This document shows, in pieces, positions 8,276-16,732 of a DNA stretch of 64,000 bases (position 1 is the stretch's first letter; the number at the start of each line of letters is the position of its first letter). A model generated the notes under the pieces. It did not search any database. It was given only the letters and a program-made list of their open reading frames with translations, and had not been told where the DNA came from. The position numbers were made by a program, and so were the translations under genes. Origin of the DNA: a bacterium (GTDB lineage Bacteria > Bacillota > Clostridia > Lachnospirales > Lachnospiraceae). The stretch lies in NCBI GenBank assembly GCA_023663725.1, contig JAMPGX010000001.1, positions 248,001 to 312,000 of the forward strand. The letters are read 5' to 3'.

Positions 8276-10510
8276 TCACTGGCGCTCAAGCCAGATCAGC
8301 TTAGACCGAAAGTCCCCCCACATCCGCTCCATGATCACACCGCCGCTCTGCAACAGCCCTCCGCCGTATACCTTGCCGGTGTCCTTCACAAGCTCCTCCT
8401 CGGAAGCGCCCTGCAGCTCCACCTCGTACAGACGGTACAGCGCCTTCTCATCCAGACCCTGCAATCGCAGAATGCGGCTGTGCTGGTTGGGCTCCCCCTT
8501 CACCTGCACATAAGTCACCAGACTCTCCCGCTGATCCTTGCTGACCACCTGATAACAGTCATACAGATGATTGTCCGCGTAGGAGGCAATCCGGTAATAG
8601 TCCCCCTCCCGCACCAGGTCATTGAACCTGTGATAGATGGCCGTCTGCCTGCTCACCATCCGCTTGTCTTCCCCGCTCAGCGCCGTAATATCCAGCTCAT
8701 AGCCGAAGGTGCCCGCCAGAGCCACATTGCCCCTGGTCTCAAACGGCGTATTGCGGCCAACCGCATGATTGGGACAGACGCTCACATGAGCCCCCATGGT
8801 TGACAGCGGATACACCAGCGCCGTGCCCTCCTGAATGGCCAGCCGCTCGACGGCGTCCGTGTCATCGGAACACCAGATCTGCGGACTGTAGTACAACATG
8901 CCGGGGTCAAAACGGGCGCCGCCGCCGGAACAATTCTCCAGAAGCAGCTCCGGAAACTCCGCCAACAGCCGCTCCTGCATCTCGTACATGCCCAGCACAT
9001 AGCGGTGATACAGCTCACCCTGCCGGTCCGCCGGAAGCGCCGCGCTGCCCAGGTCGCTCAGCGGACGGTTCATATCCCATTTCACATATTGGATATTGGC
9101 GCTGTGAAGCACCGCGAACATCTGCTCCAGAATACAGTCGCGCACCTCCCTGCGGCTGATGTCCAGCACATACTGATTGCGGGCCAGGCCGGGCTTACGT
9201 CCCGGGATGGCGATGGCCCAGTCGGGATGCTCCCGGTAAAGCTTCGACTCCGGCGAGATCATCTCCGGCTCAAACCAGATGCCGAACTGCAGACCGAGGG
9301 CGTTCACTCCCTCCACCAGCTTCCCAAGGCCGCCCCTGAGCTTATCCTCATTGACCTGCCAATCCCCCAGAGCCCGATTGTCGTCATAGCGGTTGCCGAA
9401 CCAGCCATCATCCATGACCAGCATCTCAATACCCATGCCCGCCGCTTCTCTGGCGATATCCAAAAGCTTCTTCTCATCAAAATCAAAATAGGTCGCTTCC
9501 CAGTTGTTGATCAGGATAGGGCGCTTCCTATTCCGGTAGGGGCTGCGAATCAGGTGTGCTCTGAATAAATCGTGAAAGACACGGCTCATGCCGCCCAGTC
9601 CCTCGCCGGAGTATACCAGCACGGCCTCCGGAGTCTGGAAGCCTGCGCCCGGCATCAATTTCCAACTGAAGTCCTCCGGCTCGATGCCCACCGTCACCCT
9701 GATGCTGTCAAACTGATTTCTCTGTGCCTGCATCCGGAAATTGCCGGAATAGACGAAGCTGAATCCATATACATCCCCCCTGGTCTGAGTCGCCGAATGC
9801 TCCAGGAGGGCCAGAAATGGATGCTCCTGATGTCCGGGTTCCCCCCGCAGGCTGGACACGGCGTGTATGCCATGGCTTACCCTGCGGCGGTCCATGTGAC
9901 GCTCTCTGGCCCAGGAGCCGTGGAGCGTGATCATATCATAGTCCCGATTGTCCATATCGAGGCAGGCGCTCATCGCCTTCTCCAGATAGAGAGGCTGCTC
10001 GCTGTCATTGTAAAAACACACGCTTCTGGCAATGGCATCGACTTTCTCAAACACGCTGTAATAGAGCACGGCCCGCAGGCCCAGCGCCTTGTCCCGACAG
10101 GTGATGGCCAGCGTGGTCACTTCCCCCTGGCTGCCAAAGGTGGCCGGCAGGCCGTCAAGTCCAGGCTTGCCCTGAACAATCTCATGAGACTCATAAGTCA
10201 GCAGCACGGCGCTGTGTCCCGCCGCGCTCCGCACCCGAACGCTGCTCTCGCGGTAGTCTCCCACACCGTGGGCGGAGTATTCCGTGGGAAAGCTGTCCAG
10301 AAAAGAAAGCCTGTCACGGGCATTGACCTGAGGAGTCATTGGGTTCTCATAGATGCGCATCAGCGCGGAAATCCCCTGCACAGCTTCCAGCCTCCTGCCA
10401 TAATAGGCATGGCCCAGAAAGCCCTCCTGATCCACAATGCAGATACAATAGGTCGTGTTCGGAGTGTCCAGCTTGAACAGACGCTCCTCCGGTATGAAAG
10501 TAATTCCCAT
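8276..10510 (-). CDS. GH36 alpha-galactosidase
   Basis: 744 residues, the standard length for the large GH36 enzymes. N-terminal beta-sandwich, then a barrel with VMDDGWFG (about 365), WFEPEMI (about 412), nucleophile Asp479 in VKWDMNRPLSD, ENCSGGGARFD (524-534) and acid/base Asp548 in CSDDTDA. It hydrolyses alpha-1,6-galactosyl side groups from galactomannan or raffinose-type oligosaccharides. No signal peptide, so it acts on imported sugars. It is the first gene of the mannan operon; AGAAAGGAG lies 6 bases before the ATG. Confidence 0.93.
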   Translation of the reverse strand: MGITFIPEERLFKLDTPNTTYCICIVDQEGFLGHAYYGRRLEAVQGISALMRIYENPMTPQVNARDRLSFLDSFPTEYSAHGVGDYRESSVRVRSAAGHSAVLLTYESHEIVQGKPGLDGLPATFGSQGEVTTLAITCRDKALGLRAVLYYSVFEKVDAIARSVCFYNDSEQPLYLEKAMSACLDMDNRDYDMITLHGSWARERHMDRRRVSHGIHAVSSLRGEPGHQEHPFLALLEHSATQTRGDVYGFSFVYSGNFRMQAQRNQFDSIRVTVGIEPEDFSWKLMPGAGFQTPEAVLVYSGEGLGGMSRVFHDLFRAHLIRSPYRNRKRPILINNWEATYFDFDEKKLLDIAREAAGMGIEMLVMDDGWFGNRYDDNRALGDWQVNEDKLRGGLGKLVEGVNALGLQFGIWFEPEMISPESKLYREHPDWAIAIPGRKPGLARNQYVLDISRREVRDCILEQMFAVLHSANIQYVKWDMNRPLSDLGSAALPADRQGELYHRYVLGMYEMQERLLAEFPELLLENCSGGGARFDPGMLYYSPQIWCSDDTDAVERLAIQEGTALVYPLSTMGAHVSVCPNHAVGRNTPFETRGNVALAGTFGYELDITALSGEDKRMVSRQTAIYHRFNDLVREGDYYRIASYADNHLYDCYQVVSKDQRESLVTYVQVKGEPNQHSRILRLQGLDEKALYRLYEVELQGASEEELVKDTGKVYGGGLLQSGGVIMERMWGDFRSKLIWLERQ

Positions 10511-10686
10511 GTTAACTCCTTTCTGAATTGAATCTTTATATACTTAATGTTTAACAGTTCTTGGCTAATTATTTTGCTTTAGTTTTAGGTAAATTTAATC
10601 TTCTGTTAATCATTTGTTAGTTCAATACTAACAGACCCTGCCCAATAATTCAATGGCCTAAGAAAAAATTTTTTTGTTTCGTGGAG

Positions 10687-10718
10687 TTTACCAAAACAGA
10701 GGCTGGAAACTTGGTAAA
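10687..10718. promoter_or_regulatory. Inverted repeat upstream of the mannan operon (possible operator)
   Basis: The arms TTTACCAA (10687-10694) and TTGGTAAA (10711-10718) are perfect inverted repeats separated by 16 bases, in the 303-base gap between the GH36 gene and the plus-strand gene at 10.8 kb. The spacing is longer than a classical LacI operator, so its role is uncertain. The rest of the gap is AT-rich, and I see no clear consensus promoter for the minus-strand operon beyond a TATATAAA stretch near 10540. Confidence 0.3.
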
Positions 10719-10757
10719 GATTGCCTAAATTGACTTCCTGAGCTAATCGAATCCCTC

Positions 10758-10786
10758 TTGAAAATTGCGAGCAGATTCTATATAAT
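10758..10786 (+). promoter_or_regulatory. Sigma-A promoter for the small gene at 10.8 kb
   Basis: TTGAAA at 10758-10763, a 17-base spacer, and a perfect TATAAT at 10781-10786. Transcription would begin near 10793, about 25 bases before the start codon. Confidence 0.7.
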
Positions 10787-10813
10787 AGCATATATCAATC
10801 AAATCAGGAGAAT

Positions 10814-11224
10814 ATGGAGATGGTGAAATCAGATATAAATGCGCTCAGCGTTTTCGGAGGAAATTTTAGCTCTCAACAGGCCGCGGAAGAATTTATGAAA
10901 ATAGTGGATGGAAAACCCAAACGGTTTATGGAAGAACTTTATCTTCAAGGTGATTTTACCGGACACATTGAAATCAGGTTTTTTGACAAAAAGACGAACA
11001 AGGCAGAAGAACTATTTAGCGATTTCCCTTATGGAGAAAAGATTATCGAGGTCTTAAAAGCGAAATTTGCAGATACGCTAAAGCGCCGCGTAAACACAGC
11101 CATTATCCTGTACGATTTCTACTGGGGCAACCATTTATCCAATCACCTGGCAAGTCAGATGCGTGAAAAGAAAACCGATGAATACCATATTTTTTACATC
11201 GAGGATGTTTATCCGTATCAATAG
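10814..11224 (+). CDS. Small uncharacterised protein, possibly Imm22-like immunity protein
   Basis: 136 residues, or 134 if the second ATG at 10820 is used; AGGAG is 2 bases from the first ATG and 8 from the second, favouring 10820. The N-terminal stretch ALSVFGGNFSSQQAAEEFMK resembles the strand-helix opening of Imm22-type immunity proteins of polymorphic toxin systems. The rest (FTGHIEIRFFD, a YGEKIIEVLKAKFADTL helix, TAIILYDFYW, YHIFYIEDVYPY) I do not recognise, so the family call is tentative. It has its own good promoter and converges on the HNH gene with only 2 bases between the stop codons. No cognate toxin is nearby. Confidence 0.6.
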   Translation: MEMVKSDINALSVFGGNFSSQQAAEEFMKIVDGKPKRFMEELYLQGDFTGHIEIRFFDKKTNKAEELFSDFPYGEKIIEVLKAKFADTLKRRVNTAIILYDFYWGNHLSNHLASQMREKKTDEYHIFYIEDVYPYQ

Positions 11225-11226
11225 CT

Positions 11227-12162
11227 TCATTCATATATTTTCAATTCCCGTTCTAAATCCCGTATCATTTTCCCCAATGGCCTTTTCTTTATACTCTCCT
11301 CCGTTATTTCAGAGCCAAATACCATTCTTTTCAAATCCTGCTCTGTCAACTCTACCTTGTCAAGTACCTCCCTAAACTCCTCCAGTTGTGTCTTGGAATA
11401 CATTTCGACTTTATCCAACAATTCATTCACTTCCATTTCATGAATTTGATAAGCCGTTTCTATATGCATCGCTTTCACATTTTGTTTAATCGCCCCTTTT
11501 GCATTAATAACTATCTTTTTCCTATTCATATCTAAAGGTACATAACTGAATTTAAGATCATTTTCCCAATCTATCTGCTCATCAAAGGGTGAGGCAAATC
11601 TCTGCATATTGTCATGCTTTATTCTATTACAATTGCCACAGACTGGGACCAAATTATAAAGACACAGAGAAAACACAGGATATCTTGAACGCGGATAAAA
11701 ATGATCCATCTGTGCTCCTGCCAGTTTTTCTGACCTGCAATTAATATAATCCCGATTGCAATAAGGACAAACCGTAAATCCTGTCTGCTTCACAAGAAAC
11801 ACATTCATCTTCTCTTCATTATCATCTATATTATGTATCAGTTTCTGAGAGACTTTTTCATATGTATCATACAATTTTTTGTATAATGATTTCTTTTCCC
11901 TTTTTCCGGTATTATTTATGCAAAAGCATTCGTTTTCCATAACACCCTTACTTGATTCAATGTATTGATATGCCCTCTTTATTTTGTCGTATGGCGCTAG
12001 AATCAACTCTTTAAAACAAGCCTCCGTTGAAAAGAAGTCTTGCGGCATAAACTTATTGCAACAACAAGCAATTCTCTTTTGCTCTGACAAAGAAAAATAA
12101 TCGCTGACACATGCCCAATATTTCTCCTCTACCCACTTTTCATATCGTTCAATTCTTAGCAT
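11227..12162 (-). CDS. HNH endonuclease, PtuB-like partner of the upstream ATPase
   Basis: 311 residues. The HNH core with structural zinc is at residues 132-185: CPYC (132-135), DHFYPRSRYP (153-162) and CGNCNRIKHDN (175-185). The N-terminal 130 residues and the C-terminal 120 are helical and not recognised. The ATG lies inside the end of the ATPase gene (14-base overlap, GGGGGAGAAAA before it), indicating translational coupling. An AAA ATPase followed by an HNH protein of this type is the known arrangement of Septu (PtuA/PtuB) anti-phage systems and of the effector pair of some retrons. No reverse transcriptase is present here. Composition is AT-rich, unlike the flanks. Confidence 0.8.
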   Translation of the reverse strand: MLRIERYEKWVEEKYWACVSDYFSLSEQKRIACCCNKFMPQDFFSTEACFKELILAPYDKIKRAYQYIESSKGVMENECFCINNTGKREKKSLYKKLYDTYEKVSQKLIHNIDDNEEKMNVFLVKQTGFTVCPYCNRDYINCRSEKLAGAQMDHFYPRSRYPVFSLCLYNLVPVCGNCNRIKHDNMQRFASPFDEQIDWENDLKFSYVPLDMNRKKIVINAKGAIKQNVKAMHIETAYQIHEMEVNELLDKVEMYSKTQLEEFREVLDKVELTEQDLKRMVFGSEITEESIKKRPLGKMIRDLERELKIYE

Positions 12163-14902
12163 TTTTCTCCCCCTTCAACTGAACTAATTCCTTCTCTAAC
12201 TCAGCCTTTTGACTCTCCAATTCTCGAATCCGCCTTTCTATTTGCGTTCCATGAGCCGCTATCCGTTCTTCTAACATTTTCCCAAGCTTTTCTCGATATA
12301 TAGGCTCACCTATCTGTTGAATTATGAATTCCACATTTTTATATAGATCCTCTTCATCTTGCATAATGTCATAAAATATTTGTAAATTCGACTTCCCCCC
12401 GCCCAACCATATCATTATTGCCTCAATCAGTTCTCTGCTATACTCTCCAATTGTATATTCCAGAAAAAAATTGCTTCTCAGCAATGTATGTATGTTCTGC
12501 CCCAGAGTGCATCCAAAATCTTTTTCCTGAATACAAAGATACTGTACATCCTCTTTCAACAAATCTGAAATTACAAATGGCGAGTTTGTTGTAAAAGCAA
12601 CTTGCAGTTTGGCTTCTCCATTACACAGACTAAGCACGTCCAATAAAGTTTTTAAAAACCTTCTTTGCCATTCTGGATGATAATATAATTCTCCTTCATC
12701 AATGAAAATAAGTGCTGATTCTTCCTTCTGCAAGGCTTCTTCTCTGGAGAAAAAAGTCCCGCCAAGTATACTTTCATAATACTCCTTATCCTTATTGTAT
12801 CCTGCCAGAAACCAGTGTAGCTTAGCCAAGAACATTAACTTTGCATACTGCCCGGATGAGAAAAAACCGATACCCACATCCAGCCTTTTATCATACGTTT
12901 TCTCAATTTCTTTCAACTTAGAAATATCTCCACAATCTTTGATTAAAAATCTTTCCCATATATTACCGGATTCTAAATCATATATTGATATTTCCTTTTC
13001 TGGCTGTATATCCAGATAATCACATATCTTACCAGTTTCAACATTTCTCAGCAAAGAGAACTGGTAACAGAGCTCTTTGTTGATCATCTGCTCCGTTTCC
13101 TTCGATACTATATCTTTCTGGCTTTGCAAAATTGCAAGCGCATTTCTTTTCTGCACAAAACTTTTCATCTCAGAAAAATCGCATTGTCCCAGGCCCTCCA
13201 GCGTTTTTGCTATCCCCTGCTGCCTCTGCCTGTCTGTTCTTTCGCCATTTTCAAAAAGGATTATCTGGTCTGCCCTCATCTGTTGAGAAAAATATACAAC
13301 TTTACAGAAATCCAAATATCGGCAGATACCTTTCCGATATGGCAAAATTCCCTGTGCATTTACCCCATCGATATTAGTCAAAAAATAGAATTCTTTTCCG
13401 ATACGGAATACTACTAAGAATTTCAATTCCAGCTCCCTATCCAGAATTCCGTATTCTTGAAAACTATCCGTTTCAATATAACCATTTTCACAGGGAACAT
13501 TAAAGTCCTCAAGAATCTTGAGCATTTTATAAAAAGTATCCCTTAAGAAATCAATAATACTGGTTTTTCCTGTTCCATTTTTTCCCACGATACAGGAAAG
13601 AGAGTATATCTCCTTCCCGTAGAAGTATAAGCCTGGCATGCCCATCCTCTCATTGCGTCTCAATTCACCTCTCTCCGGGCTGAACGCATATTTATGGTCA
13701 AAATCAAGGATTTGTCCCTGCATTCCTCTATAATTATCTAAATATAGCAGCGAAAATGTCATTTGTTTGTCTTCCGATCGAAAATTTTCGCTGTCTGATA
13801 TCAATTTACGAATTATCTCCATGGATTCTTTCGTTTGAATGCTTTCCAATTTCCAGTCATCATATTTGAAAACGAAATAATCCTTCTTGTCCTGAACAGA
13901 AAAAACAATTGCCTCATCCTCCAAAATAATTTCCGCCATCTGTTTCCCATTCACCCAAAACAAACGTTTATCTCCAGTATCATTATCCCAGTAGGCATCC
14001 GGATTCTTAAATACCTGTATCTGCAATTTATCTAATTTCTCATCATACATATTATAGTGAACTTCTATTCTTTCACCATTTTCTTCCGCTTGGGCAACCC
14101 ATGCCATATTATAAATATTTGCTAGTAATAGGGAATCAAGATAAAAGAATTTCAATTTTCGCTTATCTCTTTCCTCCATTTTTGATCCATCTATGATTGC
14201 AAATATCTGATGCCGATATACCTTTTGGTTCACCACGTCATATAGAGCATATTGCTTTAACAATTCACAAATTAAATCATTTGGCAATTTGTCAATATTT
14301 TTATATATCTGTTCAATCCCATGAAAGGCATAACCATAGTCATTATAGGCTCCTGCAAATTTTATATGTTTAAGCAATGCACTGATAACTTTCTCCCTCC
14401 TCAGCCATGAACCCTCCTCCTTCGGATAATATTTACAAAGAAGACATATCGCTTCTTCATTGTCCGCAAATCTTCCACGAAAATCACAATAAAAATTCAC
14501 CAGTCCATTATATAATGCTTCTAAATATCTACTATTTTTCTGCATTTTACGTGTGTCAATTGAGTCTTCATTTGACATATGATAAAAAGCGTATGCCATA
14601 TGTTTTTGTCCCAGCAATTCCACATATATATCTATTTCATCCAATACTGTATGATTATTCAGCATTACCCTCAACAAATCAATTGCAAAATGTCTCACCC
14701 CATCTTCGTATACATCCGTAACATAGGGCTTTTTATGTTCATATTCAATTGCCTTTTCTTCTTCTCTAAAAATATCCCTCAGGAGCTGTATTAGTTCCTC
14801 CAATGATTTGGAATTACCTAACTTCCATGTTTCCCACAATTTGTAGCCTTCAGGTATTTTTTCCTTATTCGTCTCCAGTACATACGTTATATCCTTTATC
14901 AC
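12149..14902 (-). CDS. Large AAA/SMC-like ATPase, PtuA-like, of a Septu-type defence pair
   Basis: Numbering from the upstream GTG at 14953 gives 934 residues. The start at 14902 (GTG, with GGAGG 5 bases upstream) is preferred, because a TATAAT lies across the upstream start region and that start lacks a ribosome site. Walker A VGKNGTGKTS is near residue 456. An ABC-like signature region (FFSSGQYAKLMFLAKLHW) is near 690, and Walker B LIFIDEGELYYHPEWQ near 745. The C-terminal 45 residues form a Glu/Lys-rich coiled coil. The Walker B form DEGE with HPEWQ is typical of PtuA-like ATPases. The roughly 430 residues before Walker A are mostly helical, match nothing I recognise, and make the protein much larger than a usual PtuA. 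Confidence 0.8.
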   Translation of the reverse strand: MIKDITYVLETNKEKIPEGYKLWETWKLGNSKSLEELIQLLRDIFREEEKAIEYEHKKPYVTDVYEDGVRHFAIDLLRVMLNNHTVLDEIDIYVELLGQKHMAYAFYHMSNEDSIDTRKMQKNSRYLEALYNGLVNFYCDFRGRFADNEEAICLLCKYYPKEEGSWLRREKVISALLKHIKFAGAYNDYGYAFHGIEQIYKNIDKLPNDLICELLKQYALYDVVNQKVYRHQIFAIIDGSKMEERDKRKLKFFYLDSLLLANIYNMAWVAQAEENGERIEVHYNMYDEKLDKLQIQVFKNPDAYWDNDTGDKRLFWVNGKQMAEIILEDEAIVFSVQDKKDYFVFKYDDWKLESIQTKESMEIIRKLISDSENFRSEDKQMTFSLLYLDNYRGMQGQILDFDHKYAFSPERGELRRNERMGMPGLYFYGKEIYSLSCIVGKNGTGKTSIIDFLRDTFYKMLKILEDFNVPCENGYIETDSFQEYGILDRELELKFLVVFRIGKEFYFLTNIDGVNAQGILPYRKGICRYLDFCKVVYFSQQMRADQIILFENGERTDRQRQQGIAKTLEGLGQCDFSEMKSFVQKRNALAILQSQKDIVSKETEQMINKELCYQFSLLRNVETGKICDYLDIQPEKEISIYDLESGNIWERFLIKDCGDISKLKEIEKTYDKRLDVGIGFFSSGQYAKLMFLAKLHWFLAGYNKDKEYYESILGGTFFSREEALQKEESALIFIDEGELYYHPEWQRRFLKTLLDVLSLCNGEAKLQVAFTTNSPFVISDLLKEDVQYLCIQEKDFGCTLGQNIHTLLRSNFFLEYTIGEYSRELIEAIMIWLGGGKSNLQIFYDIMQDEEDLYKNVEFIIQQIGEPIYREKLGKMLEERIAAHGTQIERRIRELESQKAELEKELVQLKGEKNAKN

Positions 14903-14939
14903 TTTGTCCTCCAAATGCTTACCCTCCCATATGTGCCTG

Positions 14940-14945
14940 ATTATA
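14940..14945 (-). promoter_or_regulatory. -10 element upstream of the Septu-like operon
   Basis: A perfect TATAAT on the minus strand, 38 bases before the preferred GTG at 14902. The -35 is poor (GTTCAA about 17 bases upstream). Its position argues that translation begins at 14902, not 14953. Confidence 0.4.
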
Positions 14946-15128
14946 ATCCCCACTTAAATGAATTGAACTATAATTTGCTGAAGTTGAAAATTTGCGATTT
15001 TTACCTCATTAATTTCTTTCAACATGTGTCCATTATATAAGCCTCTTGCTGATATGATTTTATTATAGGTCCCAAACATATACATAGTCAATGATAACTT
15101 ACTTCAACCAACAATTGTTCAAATGAAT

Positions 15129-15163
15129 CATAGGTTGAAGATGAAAATTACCTATGTTATAAT
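15129..15163 (+). promoter_or_regulatory. Promoter with overlapping inverted repeat for the alpha/beta hydrolase
   Basis: TTGAAG at 15135-15140, a 17-base spacer and TATAAT at 15158-15163. The 7-base arms CATAGGT (15129-15135) and ACCTATG (15150-15156) form an inverted repeat over the -35 and spacer, a plausible operator for an unidentified regulator. Confidence 0.6.
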
Positions 15164-15225
15164 TGGAGCTGTAAATTGGAATTTTTTGAACTTACCGGAC
15201 AATTTTCTGAGGAGGGTAAAGAACT

Positions 15226-16197
15226 ATGAGCAACCGAAAAAAATACATAGAAAGTTGTCAGGTCTCTGAAGTAAAAACTAATAGCCTAAACGGATATTTC
15301 CAAAAGGTTTTATTTGAGGGTAAAAACAGTACTTCGCCGATTATTATCTATCTTCACGGAGGACCTGGCTCGCCCATACCTTTTTGTGCTGGAAGCAGGG
15401 GACTATTTCCTGAGATCACTGATCGATTTATTATGGTCTATTGGGATCAACTTGGCTGCGGTATGAACGATTATCCCATCGACGACACTTTCTCTATTGA
15501 CAGTTATACCAAAATGACGGTAGATTTGATCAAAGCTGTTCGGAACGATTTCCCCGAAAATCCAATCAATCTCTTCGGCGTTTCCTGGGGCTCAATTTTA
15601 GCGGCAAATGCCGCTGTAGAAGTGCCCGAACTGATCAACCGTATTGTGGTATACGGACAGGTGATGAAGAATCTGTTTTTCAACAAAGAAGTGTTTGACA
15701 CATTGGAGAAAGCCGCGCTAAGCAGGAAGGAAAAAGAAAAGCTGGAATATCTGAAAACTGTCGATTCCATTGGGCAAAAGGAAATCATGACCATAGCGGG
15801 ACTGATCCGCAGTCACACAGAGGGATATCAGGCAAAAAACGGCGGTAAGACTCCTATGGGAAAAATCCTTTTCGGTCTGCTCACCAGCCCTGATTATACG
15901 ATAAAGGATTTCAAGGCCGTGGCTGTCAATGGAACGAGAAAGAATCAATCTCTGTTTCAAGAGCTTATTCATTTGGATTTGAGAAGCACCCTTGAGCGCA
16001 TTACGGTTCCGTATTTGATCATGCAGGGGGATACCGATATTGTCACGTCAACAAAATATATAGAATCCTTTGTAAAGGAGTCTAAAAATGAAAATTTACA
16101 TTTCGCCCTTGTGAAAAATAGCGGGCATATGCCGAGTGGAGACGGCATGGCATATGTGATCGAAAAAGGATTTGCATTTCTTTGCTCAGCTCAATAG
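15226..16197 (+). CDS. Alpha/beta hydrolase (proline iminopeptidase-like, S33 type)
   Basis: 323 residues. Oxyanion-hole motif IYLHGGPGSP (about residue 42), YWDQLGCGMN, nucleophile elbow GVSWGS (Ser near 122), acid Asp in QGDTDIVTS, and His in NSGHMPSGDG near the C-terminus. The HGGPG and DQLGCG motifs are those of prolyl aminopeptidases and related hydrolases. The substrate is unknown, and the small-molecule hydrolases of this branch cannot be separated from true peptidases by sequence alone. No signal peptide. GAGGGTAAAG precedes the ATG. It is AT-rich like the Septu-like pair and is divergently arranged from it. Confidence 0.8.
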   Translation: MSNRKKYIESCQVSEVKTNSLNGYFQKVLFEGKNSTSPIIIYLHGGPGSPIPFCAGSRGLFPEITDRFIMVYWDQLGCGMNDYPIDDTFSIDSYTKMTVDLIKAVRNDFPENPINLFGVSWGSILAANAAVEVPELINRIVVYGQVMKNLFFNKEVFDTLEKAALSRKEKEKLEYLKTVDSIGQKEIMTIAGLIRSHTEGYQAKNGGKTPMGKILFGLLTSPDYTIKDFKAVAVNGTRKNQSLFQELIHLDLRSTLERITVPYLIMQGDTDIVTSTKYIESFVKESKNENLHFALVKNSGHMPSGDGMAYVIEKGFAFLCSAQ

Positions 16198-16533
16198 CTT
16201 CCGACTCAGTGGGCAGCTATTTGGTGATTTTGGTAACATACTTGTCCTGCTCCAGCGCGAGGAACGACACCACGCCGCCCCGCCCGCTGCCTGGCGGATG
16301 GCGGCTTTTCCCCTATCCACTGGCCATAGTGGAGGAAACGGCCCTTGCTATGCTGTTTGGGATTTTGTACCACGGACAAATCTTAGATATTTCTACAATC
16401 TCAATCATGATGACCACCTAAGACAAAATATAAGTTATTATTTACTGGTAAGCAGCTCATTGAAATTAAGTATTACACTTTCTTGTGCTACTGTCCATCC
16501 CCCCACTTTGGGGACCAAATGTCCCGAAGTACG
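16198..16533. other. Non-coding or degraded stretch
   Basis: No convincing gene. On the minus strand about 16217-16300 there is a GC-rich open segment ending VSFLALEQDKYVTKITK then stop, which has no start or ribosome site and looks like the tail of a decayed gene. Its base composition differs sharply from the AT-rich genes to the left. The following 16340-16530 part is AT-rich with a small C/G hairpin at about 16497-16513. Confidence 0.4.
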
Positions 16534-16690
16534 ATCGAGTAGGAGGGAGATTTGAGTAATCCCCGACCTCTCACACCACCGTGCGTACCGTTCGGTACAC
16601 GGCGGTTCAATCAACTTAACATGAAATATGCCCTGCGGCGTAGTAGTCGAGCATGGAGATTAGCCCGAATTCAGCTAATCTCTTTTTACT
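16534..16690 (-). mobile_element. 3' remnant of a group II intron (domains V and VI)
   Basis: Read on the minus strand, 16608-16575 forms a 34-base domain V. It has a 9-bp lower stem (ACCGCCGTG with CACGGTGGT), a 2-base CG bulge, an upper stem TACC/GGTA and a GAAC loop. Then come GTGTGAGAGG and a domain VI-like stem ending CTCCTACTCGAT, a typical intron 3' end. The sequence upstream to about 16690 also has the familiar intron-tail look (CTACGCCGCAGGGCAT). No reverse transcriptase is present, because the ABC permease stop codon lies at 16733, so only the tail survives. The left-hand (5') limit of the remnant is uncertain. Confidence 0.7.
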
Positions 16691-16732
16691 CAATCATCTG
16701 ATTTGATGATTTTGCGGCGGCTCTTGTATGTT

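Noticed and set aside
10606-10791. Open frame on the minus strand in the mannan/immunity gap
   Set aside because: It runs through the promoter region of the neighbouring gene, has no convincing ribosome site, and matches nothing.
16182-16421. Short plus-strand frame beyond the alpha/beta hydrolase
   Set aside because: No ribosome site and an abrupt base-composition change; looks like decayed sequence.
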